64,000 nucleotides of DNA from Mactra quadrangularis (taxonomy: Eukaryota; Mollusca; Bivalvia; Venerida; Mactridae). Under the pieces are notes generated by a model. That model did not search any database. It had not been told where the DNA came from and worked only from the letters and a program-made list of their open reading frames with translations. A program made the position numbers and the translations under genes. Position 1 is the first letter of the stretch. Each line of letters starts with the position of its first letter. Location: positions 18,560,232-18,624,231 of the forward strand of contig CM046299.1 in the NCBI GenBank assembly GCA_025267735.1. The letters are read 5' to 3'. This document shows, one piece after another, positions 33,113 through 46,143 of this stretch.

Positions 33113-33737
33113 ATTAAAATAGAAACATTTTCACGCTTTTCTCGTGCAACTGACCAATACAATCACTGTATGAAAACTGCGTCGCGTTAAGACAAATATT
33201 TCACGCTATACTATCGAACCGCGTGAAATAGATATTGGCTAAATAATTACCACACAAAATGAAATCAACCATTAAACTATTTGCAAAATTATTTTGAACC
33301 AAGAATTTGTAGTGAACCATTACAATTCATTGTAGACTAACAAAGGCATTTCCAGACATAGAAATGTAACAGTTATTTTTTGCACTATTTGAGTCGTCTC
33401 TATGTTTCAGCTCATGTAAGCATTTGATGAAAAAAAAGTTTTCAACATTTTTCAGATTGTGTAACGATATAACCTGTAGTAAATGTACAGGGTGTAAAGC
33501 AAATTTTGACTTATAAAATAATCACTCGCGTTTACACTATTAAATAGAGTTACTGGAAGTTTTATGTTGTTATACAGTAGAGGCTGTTCTCTCGGTGATC
33601 TCTACCCTACGTGTAAGACACTTTGAATGGCATTTTTCTATGATAGAAATGAAATAACTTACACTTGTCTAAATTTTGTCGCAGTAAAAATATAGATATT
33701 CGTTTTGGTGCAACACCCTAAACAGAACTACATGTAT

Positions 33738-33832
33738 CCAAACTGGTGCCATTTTCGTACCCAGAGGTTATCAAGATTCTCTATGTATTATAAGATCAAA
33801 AATCTTGAACACCTCTGGGTACGAGACTGAAA
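33738..33832. repeat. Foldback hairpin, copy A
   Basis: CCATTTTCGTACCCAGAGGT and TCAAGATTCT on the left are inverted by AATCTTGA and CACCTCTGGGTACGAGA on the right, with a loop of about 20 nt. The copy at 61573-61660 has the same arms. It can form a long stem in DNA or RNA, or is a small foldback MITE. Confidence 0.75.
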
Positions 33833-34344
33833 TGATGCATATACACTGCAGCTCTCGGTGCATTATTTATTCAAACGGACCAATAGCTGTCATCAGGCAA
33901 TACTATGCATGATTGTTTCAGTTAATGTAAAAATATAGGCAAATGTAAGTTATTTGAAGCGCTATATTGTAATAAAATATCTAATACTCTCGTGATCTGC
34001 AACATCTATTAACAATTAAGGTAGCTAAACAAACATTTTTTTGCCAGTATTGAACAAATTTTAAAACAATTAAATAAAACATGATGTTCACTGAATACCA
34101 CATTTCTTTTCCATGGACCGTATTATCAACACTTACGACCGAATTCTGTCGTAAACCGCACGTTATTGTATTGCAAATTATTGTTAGATTTTTGATACCA
34201 TGCTGCGTCTGAAAACTTAGTCCTGGTTATCTGATCGTCTACTCCCACAGAATTTGAGTCTACTTGTAAAACTAGGTCACTAGCACTTACACTTTATTCA
34301 TAGAAAGTTACACACTCGTAGGCCAATGAGAAACAATTGTTAAG

Positions 34345-34400
34345 ACAAAAAGTATATATAAGTACTATGAGATCTAGTCAATCGTTTGTCTGAAGAAAGA
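34345..34400 (+). promoter_or_regulatory. Conserved TATA-containing block
   Basis: AGTATATATAAGTACTATGA, then GATCTAGTCAATCGTTTGTC is nearly unchanged at 62210-62260 in unit C. TATATAAG followed about 25 bp later by TCAATCG has the layout of a core promoter. No gene downstream was recognised, so the role is open. Confidence 0.3.
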
Positions 34401-34684
34401 ACTCGGCAAAAATAAGGTATTAAAACACATGACTATAAGCACCTACCGACTTTCGACATAATGCATAATTCTTAACACCGCTGCCAACAACGGTTGGCGA
34501 TGGTCAGTTGTCTTATTTGCCGTTGTGTACTAACCACATATTCTTGCAAGAGGCTGACAACTTACATATTACCCATCTTGATTCCTCGGCAAGCGGTACT
34601 CTTCTTCGCATCACCCAAACATTCACTCGTTCACTTTGTGAATGTAATATATTCACAGAGTTGCAAGGGGAGCGTACAAGCGGC

Positions 34685-34815
34685 AGAATGGCCGTAAACA
34701 TAATAAAAAATCTACCAAAATAAGTGTGTGTCTTAACCATGAATCGAACCATTGGTCCTTGGGTTCGTGATTTGACGTGCAACCAACCATACTTTCTGAT
34801 AAAAACTATGGCGTT
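34685..34815 (-). mobile_element. SINE family 1 head and central domain, distal block of unit A
   Basis: On the - strand a tRNA-like head (GTATGGTTGGTTGCACGTC, then B box ATGGTTCGATTC) leads into a diverged central domain ending GGCCATTCTGCCG. The three copies in unit C (61325-61462, 62528-62672, 63428-63560) are orthologous or locally duplicated copies of it. Confidence 0.6.
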
Positions 34816-35149
34816 TAAACTGATTCAAACAAAATAATTAATATTTTCAGCCATTTGACATTTTGCACTGCTCTCGTCTTTTATGCCCTTTCCAACTTTT
34901 GTCAGCTGTATCATAGCCTGCTGGTAAAAGAAAACTGTTCAGTAGAGCTTTTTTGTTTAATCTTAATTAAGTTGAGCAAGGGATCCTCATCACAAAAGAA
35001 AGTGGTCAGTGATTAGAATAACTGACAGATAATGAAAACCAGCATATTTGTACATACTATAATACAAAATAAAAGATAGTCACTCAAAAGCATAATAAAT
35101 TTCCGCCACAACTGATTGATAATGTATTAAAGTTTTAATGGTTTCATAA

Positions 35150-35275
35150 TTGTATTGGGGTACATGGATTGAAAATTATGTAAGAGTAAGCCATCAATGT
35201 AAGGGAAGTAACCAGTGCATTTCTTTTTATACAAAATAATGACTTATCTCCCTTATACTGTATAAAGAACTTTAA
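35150..35275. repeat. GTAAGGGAAGTAACC/GTTATCTCCCTTAC inverted element
   Basis: TGTAAGGGAAGTAACCAG and GACTTATCTCCCTTATAC form an inverted pair about 40 bp apart. Similar elements occur at 48950-49022, 63045-63112 and 63930-63995, each near the end of a unit or sub-unit. It is a small MITE-like motif. Confidence 0.6.
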
Positions 35276-36089
35276 TCTTTAGTGAGATATACAACAGTAT
35301 TCACCAAGTAACCAAACAAATAGCCTCATTGAGTTCGAAAATCAGGCCAATCTACTTGGGACACGTGATGTTATGACCTTTGAATTGACCATGTTTAATG
35401 TTCAAGTAAAATAAATCGGCCTATTTTTCTTTTAATTTCTTTTATTGAAATCATCACGATAGTTCATTAGGTGTATTGTAAATGACAAGTTTTGGCATAG
35501 AGTATATTTTAGCTGGGTATTTTCTTAGATTTTTGCGTAGGCCTACATACATGTTGGTTTTTTTCATTAAATGAAATTAGCTTATTATTTCTCATTGTTT
35601 AAGATTTGCCTTTTTTGACAAACCAGTGTTGATTTTTTTCATTTTATCAAATATTATTTCTTTATATTGTACATATACTGATACTGACAATTCTCATAAT
35701 TATAAAATGTGTTGCTACAACTGTTTATATAAACACAAATGACAGGTTACTGTATAGATTTGGTACATGTATGTCAACCATTAAATAAATATATCTTATT
35801 TCCAGACTAAGTCAGTATGTCTTTCATCAATATAGCTCAGATAAGGTACACATTCTGATCGCATCTCTTTAAATCCGAAGCGTATGACCCATGTATCACT
35901 TAATGGACTTTTCTGTGACTTTTGACATCTTGTTTTAAAAAAATTGAAATGATCCGTACAAAAGACATAATAAAGTAATACTCACTCTTAAAATAATGTT
36001 TTTTCGTATCTCCAAATTGTAGAAAAAGTAATAAATACTTTTTATACGCCCGTTCAAGACAGTCGTATTATGTTGAGGCGTTGATCGTC

Positions 36090-36297
36090 CGATCATCTGT
36101 CCGTCTGTCCGTCTATAATATCATGTGTACGCACCTCCTTCGTTCACTTATTCACTTATCTTCTTGATACTCCCACTGGTTATAGATATTGTCGATCATC
36201 TGTCCGTCTGTCCGTCTATAATATCATGTGTACGCACCTCCGCCTTCACTTATTGACCTATCTTCTTGATACTCCCACTGATTATAGATATTGTCGT
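36090..36297. repeat. 103-bp direct tandem duplication
   Basis: Two adjacent units each contain GATCATCTGTCCGTCTGTCC, ATCATGTGTACGCACCTCC and CTTCTTGATACTCCCACTG. The period is 103 bp and the copies are nearly identical. It is an expansion within a TTTTTATACGCCCG/GTCCGTC element. Confidence 0.9.
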
Positions 36298-36299
36298 CT

Positions 36300-39200
36300 A
36301 GTTGTGCATATCTCAACATTAAAGAAAAATGTAATTATTGTTTTTTATATTTATTTTTATAAGCCATGTTTCACTGAGATCGGACCACGAGAGTTGAGAG
36401 CGGAGAACAGTAATAATCCGGGGATCGTTTTAAAGGTGTTAGTGTCGAGCGATGTGTAAACATCGAAATACTAAAAACAATATTAAAAATATTAAATACA
36501 AGTTTAAACTCAATTTATACTTAAAGCATGTTTATGTGCAATTGTAGAAATATTTGTGTGGGTTTTCCTGCGTGCACTAATTAGTCCACTTACTAGTCTA
36601 TGTGCACCACACATTCACGGTAAAAAAAGCTTATTAGCTTGCTCAAATATTATATGATGCCAATCAGAATGTATATTATGTGTGCGTTTTTAATTCAGTT
36701 AATCTTTAGACGACAATAATTCGATGTCTGCATACTCACATGTACTGGTTTTTGAAGTTCAACATCGCATTCATGCCTGATTGGGTAATTTTGAAAGGTC
36801 TACTAATTAAGATCTTGTCAGCTACCATGTATCATGCTTGTGGAATATTGTGCCTATTTGAGCCGTTAGTCTATATAGTTGAGCGTCATGTAGGTGTCCT
36901 AGGAAATATGCATGATAAAACCAGCTTCCCAAATCACTATCTGCATTTTTGCATTGGTTCCAATGTAAAACTGTTCTTTATTCTAGATCCATTTATAATA
37001 AGTGACTTGTCATGTCAAATGCACATACATAGTACTGCCACTAGAAACCGTTCACATTTACCATGGATATCAAGTCATTCAAGAATAGAATGCTATTACA
37101 ATACACACGCGATTTTCACGTTACATGTATAAAGACAAAAATAACAATAAATAAAGTGACATAACACGATTACATGAAGTCAAACTGCCTAATGCCTATT
37201 TCAAACTGTCTGTGTTTGCCTCAGTACGTCACAGTAACTTGTAGCCGGTGGACGTGGATGATTCGTGAAAATAATCGAGCTACCAGTCACAGTATCTCCA
37301 CATTAGACACAGGGCCGGTTTACTACGGTTTCATCCTGTGATGTTAATGTGGAGATTCCGCACATGTCGGAAGAGCTACGGTGATGCCCCCGTATTTCTC
37401 CGAATGAACCGACATTGGTTATGCTCCCCAATGAATCACGATTGTATTTAAGTTTAAACATCACTTGGGACACTTCCAGGAAATCGTCGAAACAACACGG
37501 TTTATCCTGATTTAATTCTGTTCTTCACAGCGGCGCTACAATTATAGTACAATATACAGTTAGCCCCGTGATGTTCCAGGGTTGTACACCGGGACAGTAT
37601 AAACTAGGTAAACGTAAAATGTGATGATAAATAGAAGGCACTGGCTGACAAATTCTCAACATCGAAAGTTGGAGAAGAACAACAAATGAAAAACCTTAGC
37701 ACCATCGTAGCCGTGAGTGTCCGTAAAAGAATAAATAAGAGAAAAAAATATCTACATCAACTTGATGAAAAATGTCAAAAAATATGGGAATTGCATAATA
37801 TAAACAATCTAATTAATTGTGATATTTTATTGGGTATCAAATAAAAGGCAACCTATAGTGTTTTAAACACTCTCTTATCGACCTTCGCTCTCCGACTTCC
37901 GTGACACAGTCTATTTTAAACGTCACCAGTACAGTAAAGGAGGTGCAGGTATCCTCTGACGCGGCATTGCATCCATTGTTAAGTTTTGGCATCTCTTCTA
38001 CACCATAAACTCATTTGTGCCTTGAAGTACTTAATAATCTGTATCATAACGATATTGGATAACAACAAAAACAAATATTGTGAGTATTCGTTAAAGACAA
38101 TTGATTCAAAAGTTAATTTCTAAGTTTAATGATCAAAGCATATAACTAACAATTAACATTTTGTTGCTTTGGTGCCTTTCTAATTGGCAAAATATACTCA
38201 ACAAAATTACAGGGGGGTAATAAAACCATCTTAATAGTGATACAAACATTTATTTGATACAACAAACCAAACCATAGTGTGAAGTAATGAGGGAACATCC
38301 CATCTGAATGTGCATTACAGTTAAAACGTTGTAGACAATTTTACAATACAAGTGAAAAGGAACCCACGCATAAAATATTCATGTTTTTGCCTAGGTGGTT
38401 GGGGTAATGCAAAAAAGAAACGTTTGATATTTGCGTCCTTTTCCAAATCAAAGTTAACAATGGATATGAGCACCTCTAGCTGTATTGACTTCCCTATATT
38501 GATGTTTGAAGCTGCAAGTGCGTTACCAGAAATTTGACTGAGGATTTTAGTTTCATTCGTCTATGAACATGTTTGCTATGTCATCAGAGATTTCCAGTGT
38601 GTTATTTGGCGCTGTAATACATCCTAAGAATTTTTATTGGAATGAGATCAGGAGACATTCCCGTTAAGTCCTCATTCACAATCCCTGCTACTCAATGCAA
38701 TATTGTACAACTCCTCCTGTGTGCGTCGGGCGTGCGAGTTTTATTAATGATTATAACGTTCCCACCAACAGCACCAGTTTAAGGAGGCACATAAGGAAGA
38801 AGAATCATATTACTAAATGTTGCTGTCATTAGAGTTCCATTGCGGACAGCATAAAGTTCCGTGCGACCGCCGTATGACATGCCTTTTCAAAACAGAACCG
38901 AACCCTTACCATGCAATGCTTTTTCCTACTCAACCATCAAAAAACTTAACTGTTTAATTGACTTTACTGCTTTGTTTCAGACCACCAGGTGCTTTGAATA
39001 ATAAATCATAAAAACCCTATTTTTCAAGGCATTAATTTGTATACATATTTAAATTACAGACTAAACAATTTTCAAAATGTAATATCAGTACCGTCATATT
39101 ACTGCCCCTTTAATATTTTTGTTGAGCGTATGTTGTAAAAGCTGATTTGGACATTTTGCTAAGTGAATTTATAACGTCAAATTGCAATTGAATATTTCAT

Positions 39201-40690
39201 ATGCTGTCTGATGGAATATGTAGATAAATTGTTTGATCAGTTCTTTCAGTGCTTTGATTTATACGAATGAGACAACTTAACTATAATACATGATATACTG
39301 TTCTTATATCATGATGTTGAAAGATGTATTGGTATCGTCTGCATTTTAAATTCTTTCTTATTTATGTTGGCAAAGTTCCAAACAATTATAAGCTCTAGTT
39401 AAAACATTCTTATTGCGCAGTTTGCTACATTTTCTAGTGCAATTCATTAATGATAATATTCTTCAAGTACTTCGTAGAAAAGGAAAAAACAACTTAGTTC
39501 AATTGTGCCAACATCTTGAATGCTCTTGAGTTTATCTTTTGCACATGTTTTTTTAAACATGCATTTCCGTTTCATATCATTGAACTCTTATAAACAAAGT
39601 CTGGTTTCAAAACTAAGACGTAGTTGTTAAAACAACAGCCACTTAGAAATTTAGCAATTATGTTTATCACTCTATTAAGGTATATACTTTCTAATCTATT
39701 TCATTCCGAAATCCAGAGAATACTTAAGCTTAAACTGGGAGATTCCAGCCTTCTTAACTCAAATAAAAGTTCAATAAACCCAGAGACATGGTTATCTATG
39801 TCTCTGATAAACTGTACAATTAATGCGTAACCGTATCTACACTACCATGGTTTGAAACAACGAATAATAAATTGTATATAAATGGGTGTCCCGATACCTT
39901 AATGTAACAATTATATAACTAGGTTAGTTGAACACTTGTGCAACCTGACACTGGGACAAACAACATTTCCAAAAACAGATAACTTGTTTCTTGAAATCGT
40001 TGGTTAATGTATAATGAACTTTAGATGAATTATGTTTCACTTCAAGGGCCGTTCAAAATGTACCGTAAAAGTAAAACTTTAATATTCATAATCTACACAA
40101 ACTGTATCGGTTTTTTTTACAAATTTATACTGTTGAAATAACGCTGTGATTGTGATAAGATGAAAAAGTTCTCCTCTACTTCGGAGTTCAGCCGCGGCTG
40201 CCGCCCAGCAGTAAAGACTTAATTCCTTATCCGGAGATCATCAAATTATATCCTATGCTGATAAAATCTTATATTTATTAATGTTTTCCTCCGTAAAGAT
40301 GTTAGCTCTTGTTGAACGGAAATCAAATACTGATAAAGAGAGGTGTCCAGAAAATCTGGTTAGTTGAGACCTACGATAGACATTACCTGATATAAAGTGT
40401 TGATAATCCATGAACAATCTAATAAGAATCTCATATGAAAAGTAAATGGTTTGTATATTCCTTTTGTGTACATTTATGATTATTGTTTATATATCTGTAT
40501 CTGTATTGTCACTTAACTGGTAATTAATAATACATCATAGTTTAACAGTAAAAATAAATTAGTAGAAAGTCAGCGAAACATGACTTCATCTACATTCTAT
40601 TTATATCGTAAAACTCAAATTATTCCTTTTCTCTGGAACTCAAGTTCCGGCTACTTTTTGAGAGTCCCTCATATCCCTAGTGTGACTTTC
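36300..40690. other. Non-coding upstream region of unit B
   Basis: No gene is supported; the 130-codon frame at 36740-37132 has no recognisable protein character. An inverted repeat with arms ATCTCCACATTA...CACAGG lies at 37293-37356. From 37930 to 38070 the sequence matches 49725-49870, and from 39230 onward it matches unit C almost base for base. Confidence 0.5.
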
Positions 40691-40696
40691 ATTGCG

Positions 40697-40800
40697 TATT
40701 TAATGTGAAGATTAGAGATCGCAGTATCACAACTGTTTAAACATTTAGGTGAAAGGTTTGGAATAACTCAGCATACAGTAAACACCACTTACATCAGTCG
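40697..40800 (+). promoter_or_regulatory. Core promoter and 5' non-coding exon of SRCR gene B
   Basis: TATTTAAT at 40697-40704 precedes a candidate start at GCAGTATCAC (about 40722). The non-coding exon ends ATCAGTCG at 40800, followed by the donor GTAAGTTTG. The coding exon acceptor is CTCTTCCAG at 44327, giving an intron of about 3.5 kb. Layout and sequence match units A and C. Confidence 0.6.
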
Positions 40801-43739
40801 GTAAGTTTGTTTCTTAAATTATCATTTTTTAATAATATTATTCTACAGTTTTATCTAGAAAATGTACTGATTTTGTTTTTTTAGTTTACTTTTTTCTTTT
40901 CGTATTTTTATTTTGAAAGCTTATTTCTATTCAGCAATTTTTCTCGGGGTAACATCTATTTGTTCATAGATCGTTTTTGTTGGATTTACATTACAATATT
41001 ATATAACAATATATTACGAGCAGCGGTCAGTCACCCTTATGCCATTCCTTGGACGACATATCTGGATTAAGGTGTTAAATTAATTTCGTCAGTGATTGGC
41101 AACCTCCTGACATGATTTAGTTAATAAAAATATTTAAAACGATACCCGTCAAGTACCTTAATTTGTTCAGAAACGGCCCTTAACATTTTAATACAAAGTG
41201 ACGTAGATTATGAGAAATATTTAATAAAGTCAGGAAAATGCATTCAAAACAGATTAGATATTTAATAAATCACCAGTTGTCGTATCTTAACATGCACTGC
41301 AATGTCTTTATCAGAACATTATGTTCAAACTTCAAATTGTTCCTAAAATATTTGGGGAGTTTAAGAAAAGTTAATGTTAAGGTTGCAATCAGTGAACAAG
41401 GAGCTTTAAACTGTTTGCATTTTAGAAAAAAATAAATGTCTTTTATCTGTAGCACATCTCCTATTAGAGATGTACACACAATTTTAAGATTATACTAGTT
41501 TCTGCTATAAACAATGAAAATTGATTGTTTCATAGTACATGATACTTACAATTGCTTAATACGTCATGGTATGCTGTATTTTTAGATTTTAATAAATATA
41601 TTTAATATGGCGTCTTTTTATTTCTTTTATTACGTTTCAAGTAACAAGAAAAAGTAACTTAGTAATGCATTCGTTCAATTTATCAGCTTTTTATTTATTA
41701 TGAATTTCTTAGCAGAAGATATACAATGCATTAACAATGTAATGTTCGAAATGGGAGGTTACAACTTTTTTATCTTTAGTCTAAAAGCAATAATTGACTT
41801 CCCATTTTTTATTTTATATAATTTTTCAGATGGTTTCTAAAAAAAAACCGTGTTTTTAATATCGTTTTAGCTCTTAAGAAAAAGATGCTTATACATGTAA
41901 TTGCTATCACTTACGCTGTCAGCGATTGTTTTGGTGTTACTTCTGTGGTTGTTAGGTTTTTAAAAGTCTTATGTCTTCAACACTATCTAAGATATTGTAT
42001 TGAAAGTTTATTAGTATAATTATTCATTGCCACTATATGAACCCCTTAATACGGTGAAGAGACGTAACCCTGGATGAAATTTTTCAAGAATTTACCCATT
42101 TTGTAATTTTAAATTGCAAAAGTTTCTCTTTAATGAATCATCTAATGCTTATTAAATGAAAGTTTTCAAGCTTATTTGTCAGCAATAAATCTACACATCT
42201 GTAAAGGAACGTAATTCTAGTTGAATTTTTCAGAGTTACTCTCCCTCAAAACTTTAATATTAAAGGCGATTTTATCAAATTAAAATATTTCTAGTACTTA
42301 TCAAGTATATTAAAGTATATGTTAATATTATTGGTCGTCCACACTACATTTTCACGACTGGAGGGGCATTACTATGTCTCTATTTTTGTTTTAGTTATAC
42401 CCTTTTAACTTTTTAACAATTAAGGTTAAAGTATTTCTAAATGAAATATCTTGAAAAATAATTAGGATTTTGACCGAAAGTTGAGAAGATAATTGATCAG
42501 TTCTACCTACATGTAAATTATTATGAGTGAGCTAAATCTCTGGATCAATTATTTTTAACTATACCACTTTATTATACCAAATGTAGTATTGAGTCTTTTT
42601 ATACTTAGAATATCATTGGTATACTTACATAGGTATTAAGTGGTATTTGATATGTTTATTTATTTATCCTAAAGTGACTCAAATATAAAGGACTGTCACT
42701 CTAGGTGTGTTATTTTGGAGTAATTCCCATTTATATCTTTAAATATGCCTTACTTACTAATTATTTTACTGACTGAATTACCATTGGGAACCTTAATCTT
42801 GTCTTGAAAGAATTGTGTCCTAAGATAAGCCTAGTCATGAAAAAAACAAATGAAAAGTAAAGCACATTGTCATTGGACTGCTCTTGTTTAATTCATTTAC
42901 ACAAAAAGTAGGAATTTAATAGTTATCATGTTGATTTTTTTATTTGAGAAATCTATAATTCTAATTATCTCTAATTTGAAATTTTTTTGAGCTGAATTCG
43001 GAAGTATCTTATATAAATGTTTACTCACAAAAATTGAAAAAAGTCAATCAGCGTATAAAATAGCTGTTATTCTTGTGTGTTTTTTTTCTGAAAATATCCG
43101 CATTTACAGTGACTTTAATGCTTTCTTAACCATCTGCACTCTTCTTAGTAAAAAACGTAGTGTGTCATTTCACTCGGTTTTTGTGCGAAATTTTAGAATT
43201 TATGATAATAAATTTTGGGAGGAGGAAAGAAAAAATGTGCGTTATTTGATGTCATTCCATTATTTGCCTTGAAAAAGAAATTGGCAAAAATATGTTTTCA
43301 ACTAAAATAAATTATAAACAATAGGATTGTGTCATCATGTAGCTGCAATTATACATACATGTTTTGTGCTAAATATTTGATATTAACATTATATTTTTAT
43401 TATCTCTCATGATTCGTTAAAATTCAACATGATTCGGTGCAAAATTATATGAGTGGTAAAATGTAAAATCATTTTGTTTTATTATAAATATAATAATGCC
43501 AAAATGACGTCATACTTTAGAAAAAAATACGCCATATGCCATTACGCTTTGTATTTGTGTTTAAATCGAATTATCACTATGACTCACAATATTATGAACA
43601 TGAAAATTGTACATTCTACAATTTTGGGGAAAATACTTATAAACTTCAAATCTTAAATCAAGAAATTGACATTGGAACTTGTGGCTATGCGAAATAACCA
43701 AAGTACTGAGAGTATTTATCGGAGGCATTCGGACAAAAA

Positions 43740-43885
43740 TCTGTGTGTATACTACTAGAACTATTTTGCATAACCGTTACGTACTTCGCCTCGCGTAGGT
43801 AGTAAAATCCCAAGCCGCCAGGGTAGACCTCCCAAGAATCCTTCCGAGATTATTCATTCATGAATGGTCGAGGTGTTCCGAATGT
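43740..43885. repeat. Dispersed repeat R-GTT, copy 2
   Basis: This copy contains CTTCGCCTCGCGTAGGTAGT and GGTCGAGGTGTTCCGAATGT, followed by a degenerate TGTTCT tract. It lies in intron 1 of SRCR gene B at the position where unit A has the 3' end of its LINE. Confidence 0.65.
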
Positions 43886-44345
43886 TATGTTCTGATTTGT
43901 TCTATTATCGGGCGTAGTAGTAAAATGCTGATAATGACACTTCACACTAGTGAAATATCTAAAGCATGTGCGGTTCAATCAGGAGTTTGTGGTTTTTGCA
44001 GAAGTGTGTGGTTAATCGTCTGACCCTTATTTCCAATCGCTGGTAATAGATTAATAGTCGGTTTCATTCTACATGTACTTTTAAAAACATATTCACGTTT
44101 AAATTCCCATTCTCTAGGGCTGTGCTTATAATAATATAGCCCCTGTATTGCACATGACATTTTACAGTAAATGGACTGGGTTGGTTTTGTTTATGAGTGC
44201 CAACGCAATTTGCAGAAACTACTGATTGTTAACTTGATATGACCATAAACTGATTTTCAACCAAAATTGACCAAATTACTTATATTAACTACTTAAATCA
44301 TAAACATGTATATTTATTCTCTTCCAGCATCACAAGGCAGAGAAA

Positions 44346-46143
44346 ATGGAAAACGTACTTGTTGCTATTATTTTGGTTTCTATGACATTAAATTTTGTGA
44401 ATGGTAATCGTATAGCGGTACTAGAGCAAAAACTTATAGTGGTGGAGAGGTCGTTACATCGGGTAAACCTGGTTTACATTTTTACATTAATTATAAAGTT
44501 CTGTGATTATAAAGATGTTTTGTTTGCTTTAAAACATTTCGTTAAATACCATTCTTCAAATGAAACACATTCCTTTATTTTATATGTTGAAAATTATAAC
44601 ATACTATTCAAGCTGGTTACAGACGTTTTCAACATGGGCCTAAATGGCCACTTAGACACCATAGTCTCTCTATAAAAATTAATTCATAGAAAATAAACTA
44701 AGTATTTAAACTGATAGTAACTGCTGTATTTTTATATATATTAATATAAGGTATGAATTGGTTCTGACAATTAAATATATTTAAAAGTACACAAGTAAGT
44801 TAAAACATGATTTTGTCATAAACGTATCCACTACCTGTACATTATCTATACAAGTTTTACTAATTATACAAGTTTTTATCTATTTTCAGGACATGATCAT
44901 GATAAGAAACAGTATCCAGTCAATAAGCGACAAACTGGACAAAGTTGTCAATCCTGATATGCCATTATTGCAACAAGAAATAGACAAACCGACGTTAACA
45001 TCCGACGATAACGTACGACCTGAACAAATACCTTTAAACACTCATAACATACAAACTGAAATAAGACGATTTAGAAGAGCATTTACAGCTCTTAAAAACG
45101 ACTTCAAATCTAACGTAGAATTAGAACAAAACAAATTAGAAAATTATGTGACCTATACGAGAGACAAAATAGACCAAACTCTACAGAAAGTTACTGACAA
45201 AGCACTGGCAATGACGACCGACATACATTTTAATGTATTGACATTTATCAATGAAACTAACAATAGGACATTATCGTTAGTTGAGACAGCGACGAATGAA
45301 AGACGTGAACTGTCTGACAAAATAAAAAACGAAATAATAAGTTTTAAAACAAACCAAGAACTAGAACAGAACAAAACATTACAGGAATTTATTGATAACG
45401 TACGGACAATGACAACTGATATTAGTTTTAATATTTCGACTTTTATAAATGAAGCTAACAATAGGACAATATCGTTGGTTGAGACAGCAACAGATAAAAG
45501 ACATGCTCTGGTTGAAGATATTAAAAATATTACAGAAAAGTTTGACGCGACCGAAGACTATACCGTACGAAATTATGAACTCAACAAAGATATATTGAGT
45601 TCTGTGCAAACTTTGAAAGTAAATCATGAGATATCTTTGCTGCTAGGTGGAGACCTTTCTAAACAACATATACAATCACTTTATAAACACATACATTCAA
45701 TTTATCATAGAGCTAATTGTTCTGATGAAGTGAATACATGTGGTGAGCTAAACAAATTCTTAACTTCATATGATGATATCATAACCTATCTTATAACAAA
45801 ACTTGAAAATGTTCGTCTTGGGGATTATACAATCAATAAAACATTAAATACTGTTAGAGGTAGAGTAGAAGTTTACTATAATGATACATGGGGAACTGTT
45901 TGTGATGATGCCTTTTCAAATACTGGAGCTGAAGTTGTTTGTAGACAACTAGGACTAACTGGTGGTACTCCAATACCATCGTTTGGTTCTGGCGTTGATC
46001 CAATTTGGTTAGATGATGTTCAATGTAAAGGTAGAGAGTCAAGTATATTTCAATGTCCAAGACTTGATCCAATTGGTCATCATAACTGTGATCACAATGA
46101 AGATGTAGGTGTAGTGTGTACCATACCTGATAATTTATATTAA
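44346..46143 (+). CDS. SRCR gene B: secreted coiled-coil protein with one SRCR domain
   Basis: Exons 44346-44462 and 44890-46143 join in phase 0 (donor CGG|GTAAAC, acceptor ATTTTCAG) to give 456 residues. The open frame 44346-44675 merely reads on into the intron. Residues 1-20 form a signal peptide ending FVNG. A coiled-coil stalk follows, with the duplicated FNVLTFINETNNRT / FNISTFINEANNRT blocks and several N-glycosylation sequons. The linker has the cysteine pair RANCSDEVNTCGE. Residues about 346-450 are an SRCR domain with WGTVCDD, VVCRQLGLTGG, IWLDDVQC, FQCP, HNC and VGVVC. The C-terminus is shorter (IPDNLY) than in genes A and C (LYQN). Of the three it is the most complete relative to its C neighbour. 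Its role in immune recognition or adhesion is an inference from the family. Confidence 0.88.

Larger units (their letters stand above)
29194..33232 (-). mobile_element. DIRS-type tyrosine-recombinase retrotransposon (about 4 kb)
   Basis: The element encodes, on the - strand, a gag-like region with zinc knuckle, reverse transcriptase, RNase H and a tyrosine recombinase, the diagnostic set of DIRS-order elements, which integrate with a recombinase rather than an integrase. Its borders are deduced from unit C, where the flanks (GCCAAGCTGGCC...ATATTGATTG and GCTAAATAATT) are contiguous at about 60390-60436. In unit A the same flanks are separated by about 4 kb. No long terminal direct repeat was seen. 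ATATTG occurs at both junctions but may be part of the target. The RNase H region is broken, so this copy is unlikely to be autonomous. Confidence 0.85.
13710..35860. repeat. Segmental duplication unit A
   Basis: Patchy similarity to units B (35870-49505) and C (49510-end) extends from the ACATAATAAAGTAATACTCA stretch (about 13828) and the TTTTTATACGCCCG element, through the SRCR gene, to a distal block at 33234-35860. Unit A is the most diverged of the three and is lengthened by a DIRS-type element, a LINE and MITEs. The extents are judged by eye from shared landmark sequences and are approximate. Confidence 0.7.
33234..35860. repeat. Distal block of unit A, shared with unit C
   Basis: The block aligns with about 60420-63300, for example GTCGCAGTAAAAATATAGA, CGAATTCTGTCGTAAACCGC and GGTAAAAGAAAACTGTTCAG. 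No protein gene is supported; the short frames are incidental. Its end (35150-35810) also matches the end of unit B at 48890-49500. Confidence 0.65.

Noticed and set aside
36740..37132. A 130-codon frame in unit B
   Set aside because: No recognisable motif, no counterpart in units A or C, and composition like the AT-rich background.
44346..44675. A 109-codon uninterrupted frame as a separate small gene
   Set aside because: It is coding exon 1 of SRCR gene B reading through its donor into the intron; the same holds for 56133-56498 in gene C.
45153..45627. - strand frames over the SRCR exons (also 25802-26285, 45854-46159, 56978-57500)
   Set aside because: They are antisense shadows of the coiled-coil and SRCR coding sequence and show no independent motif.
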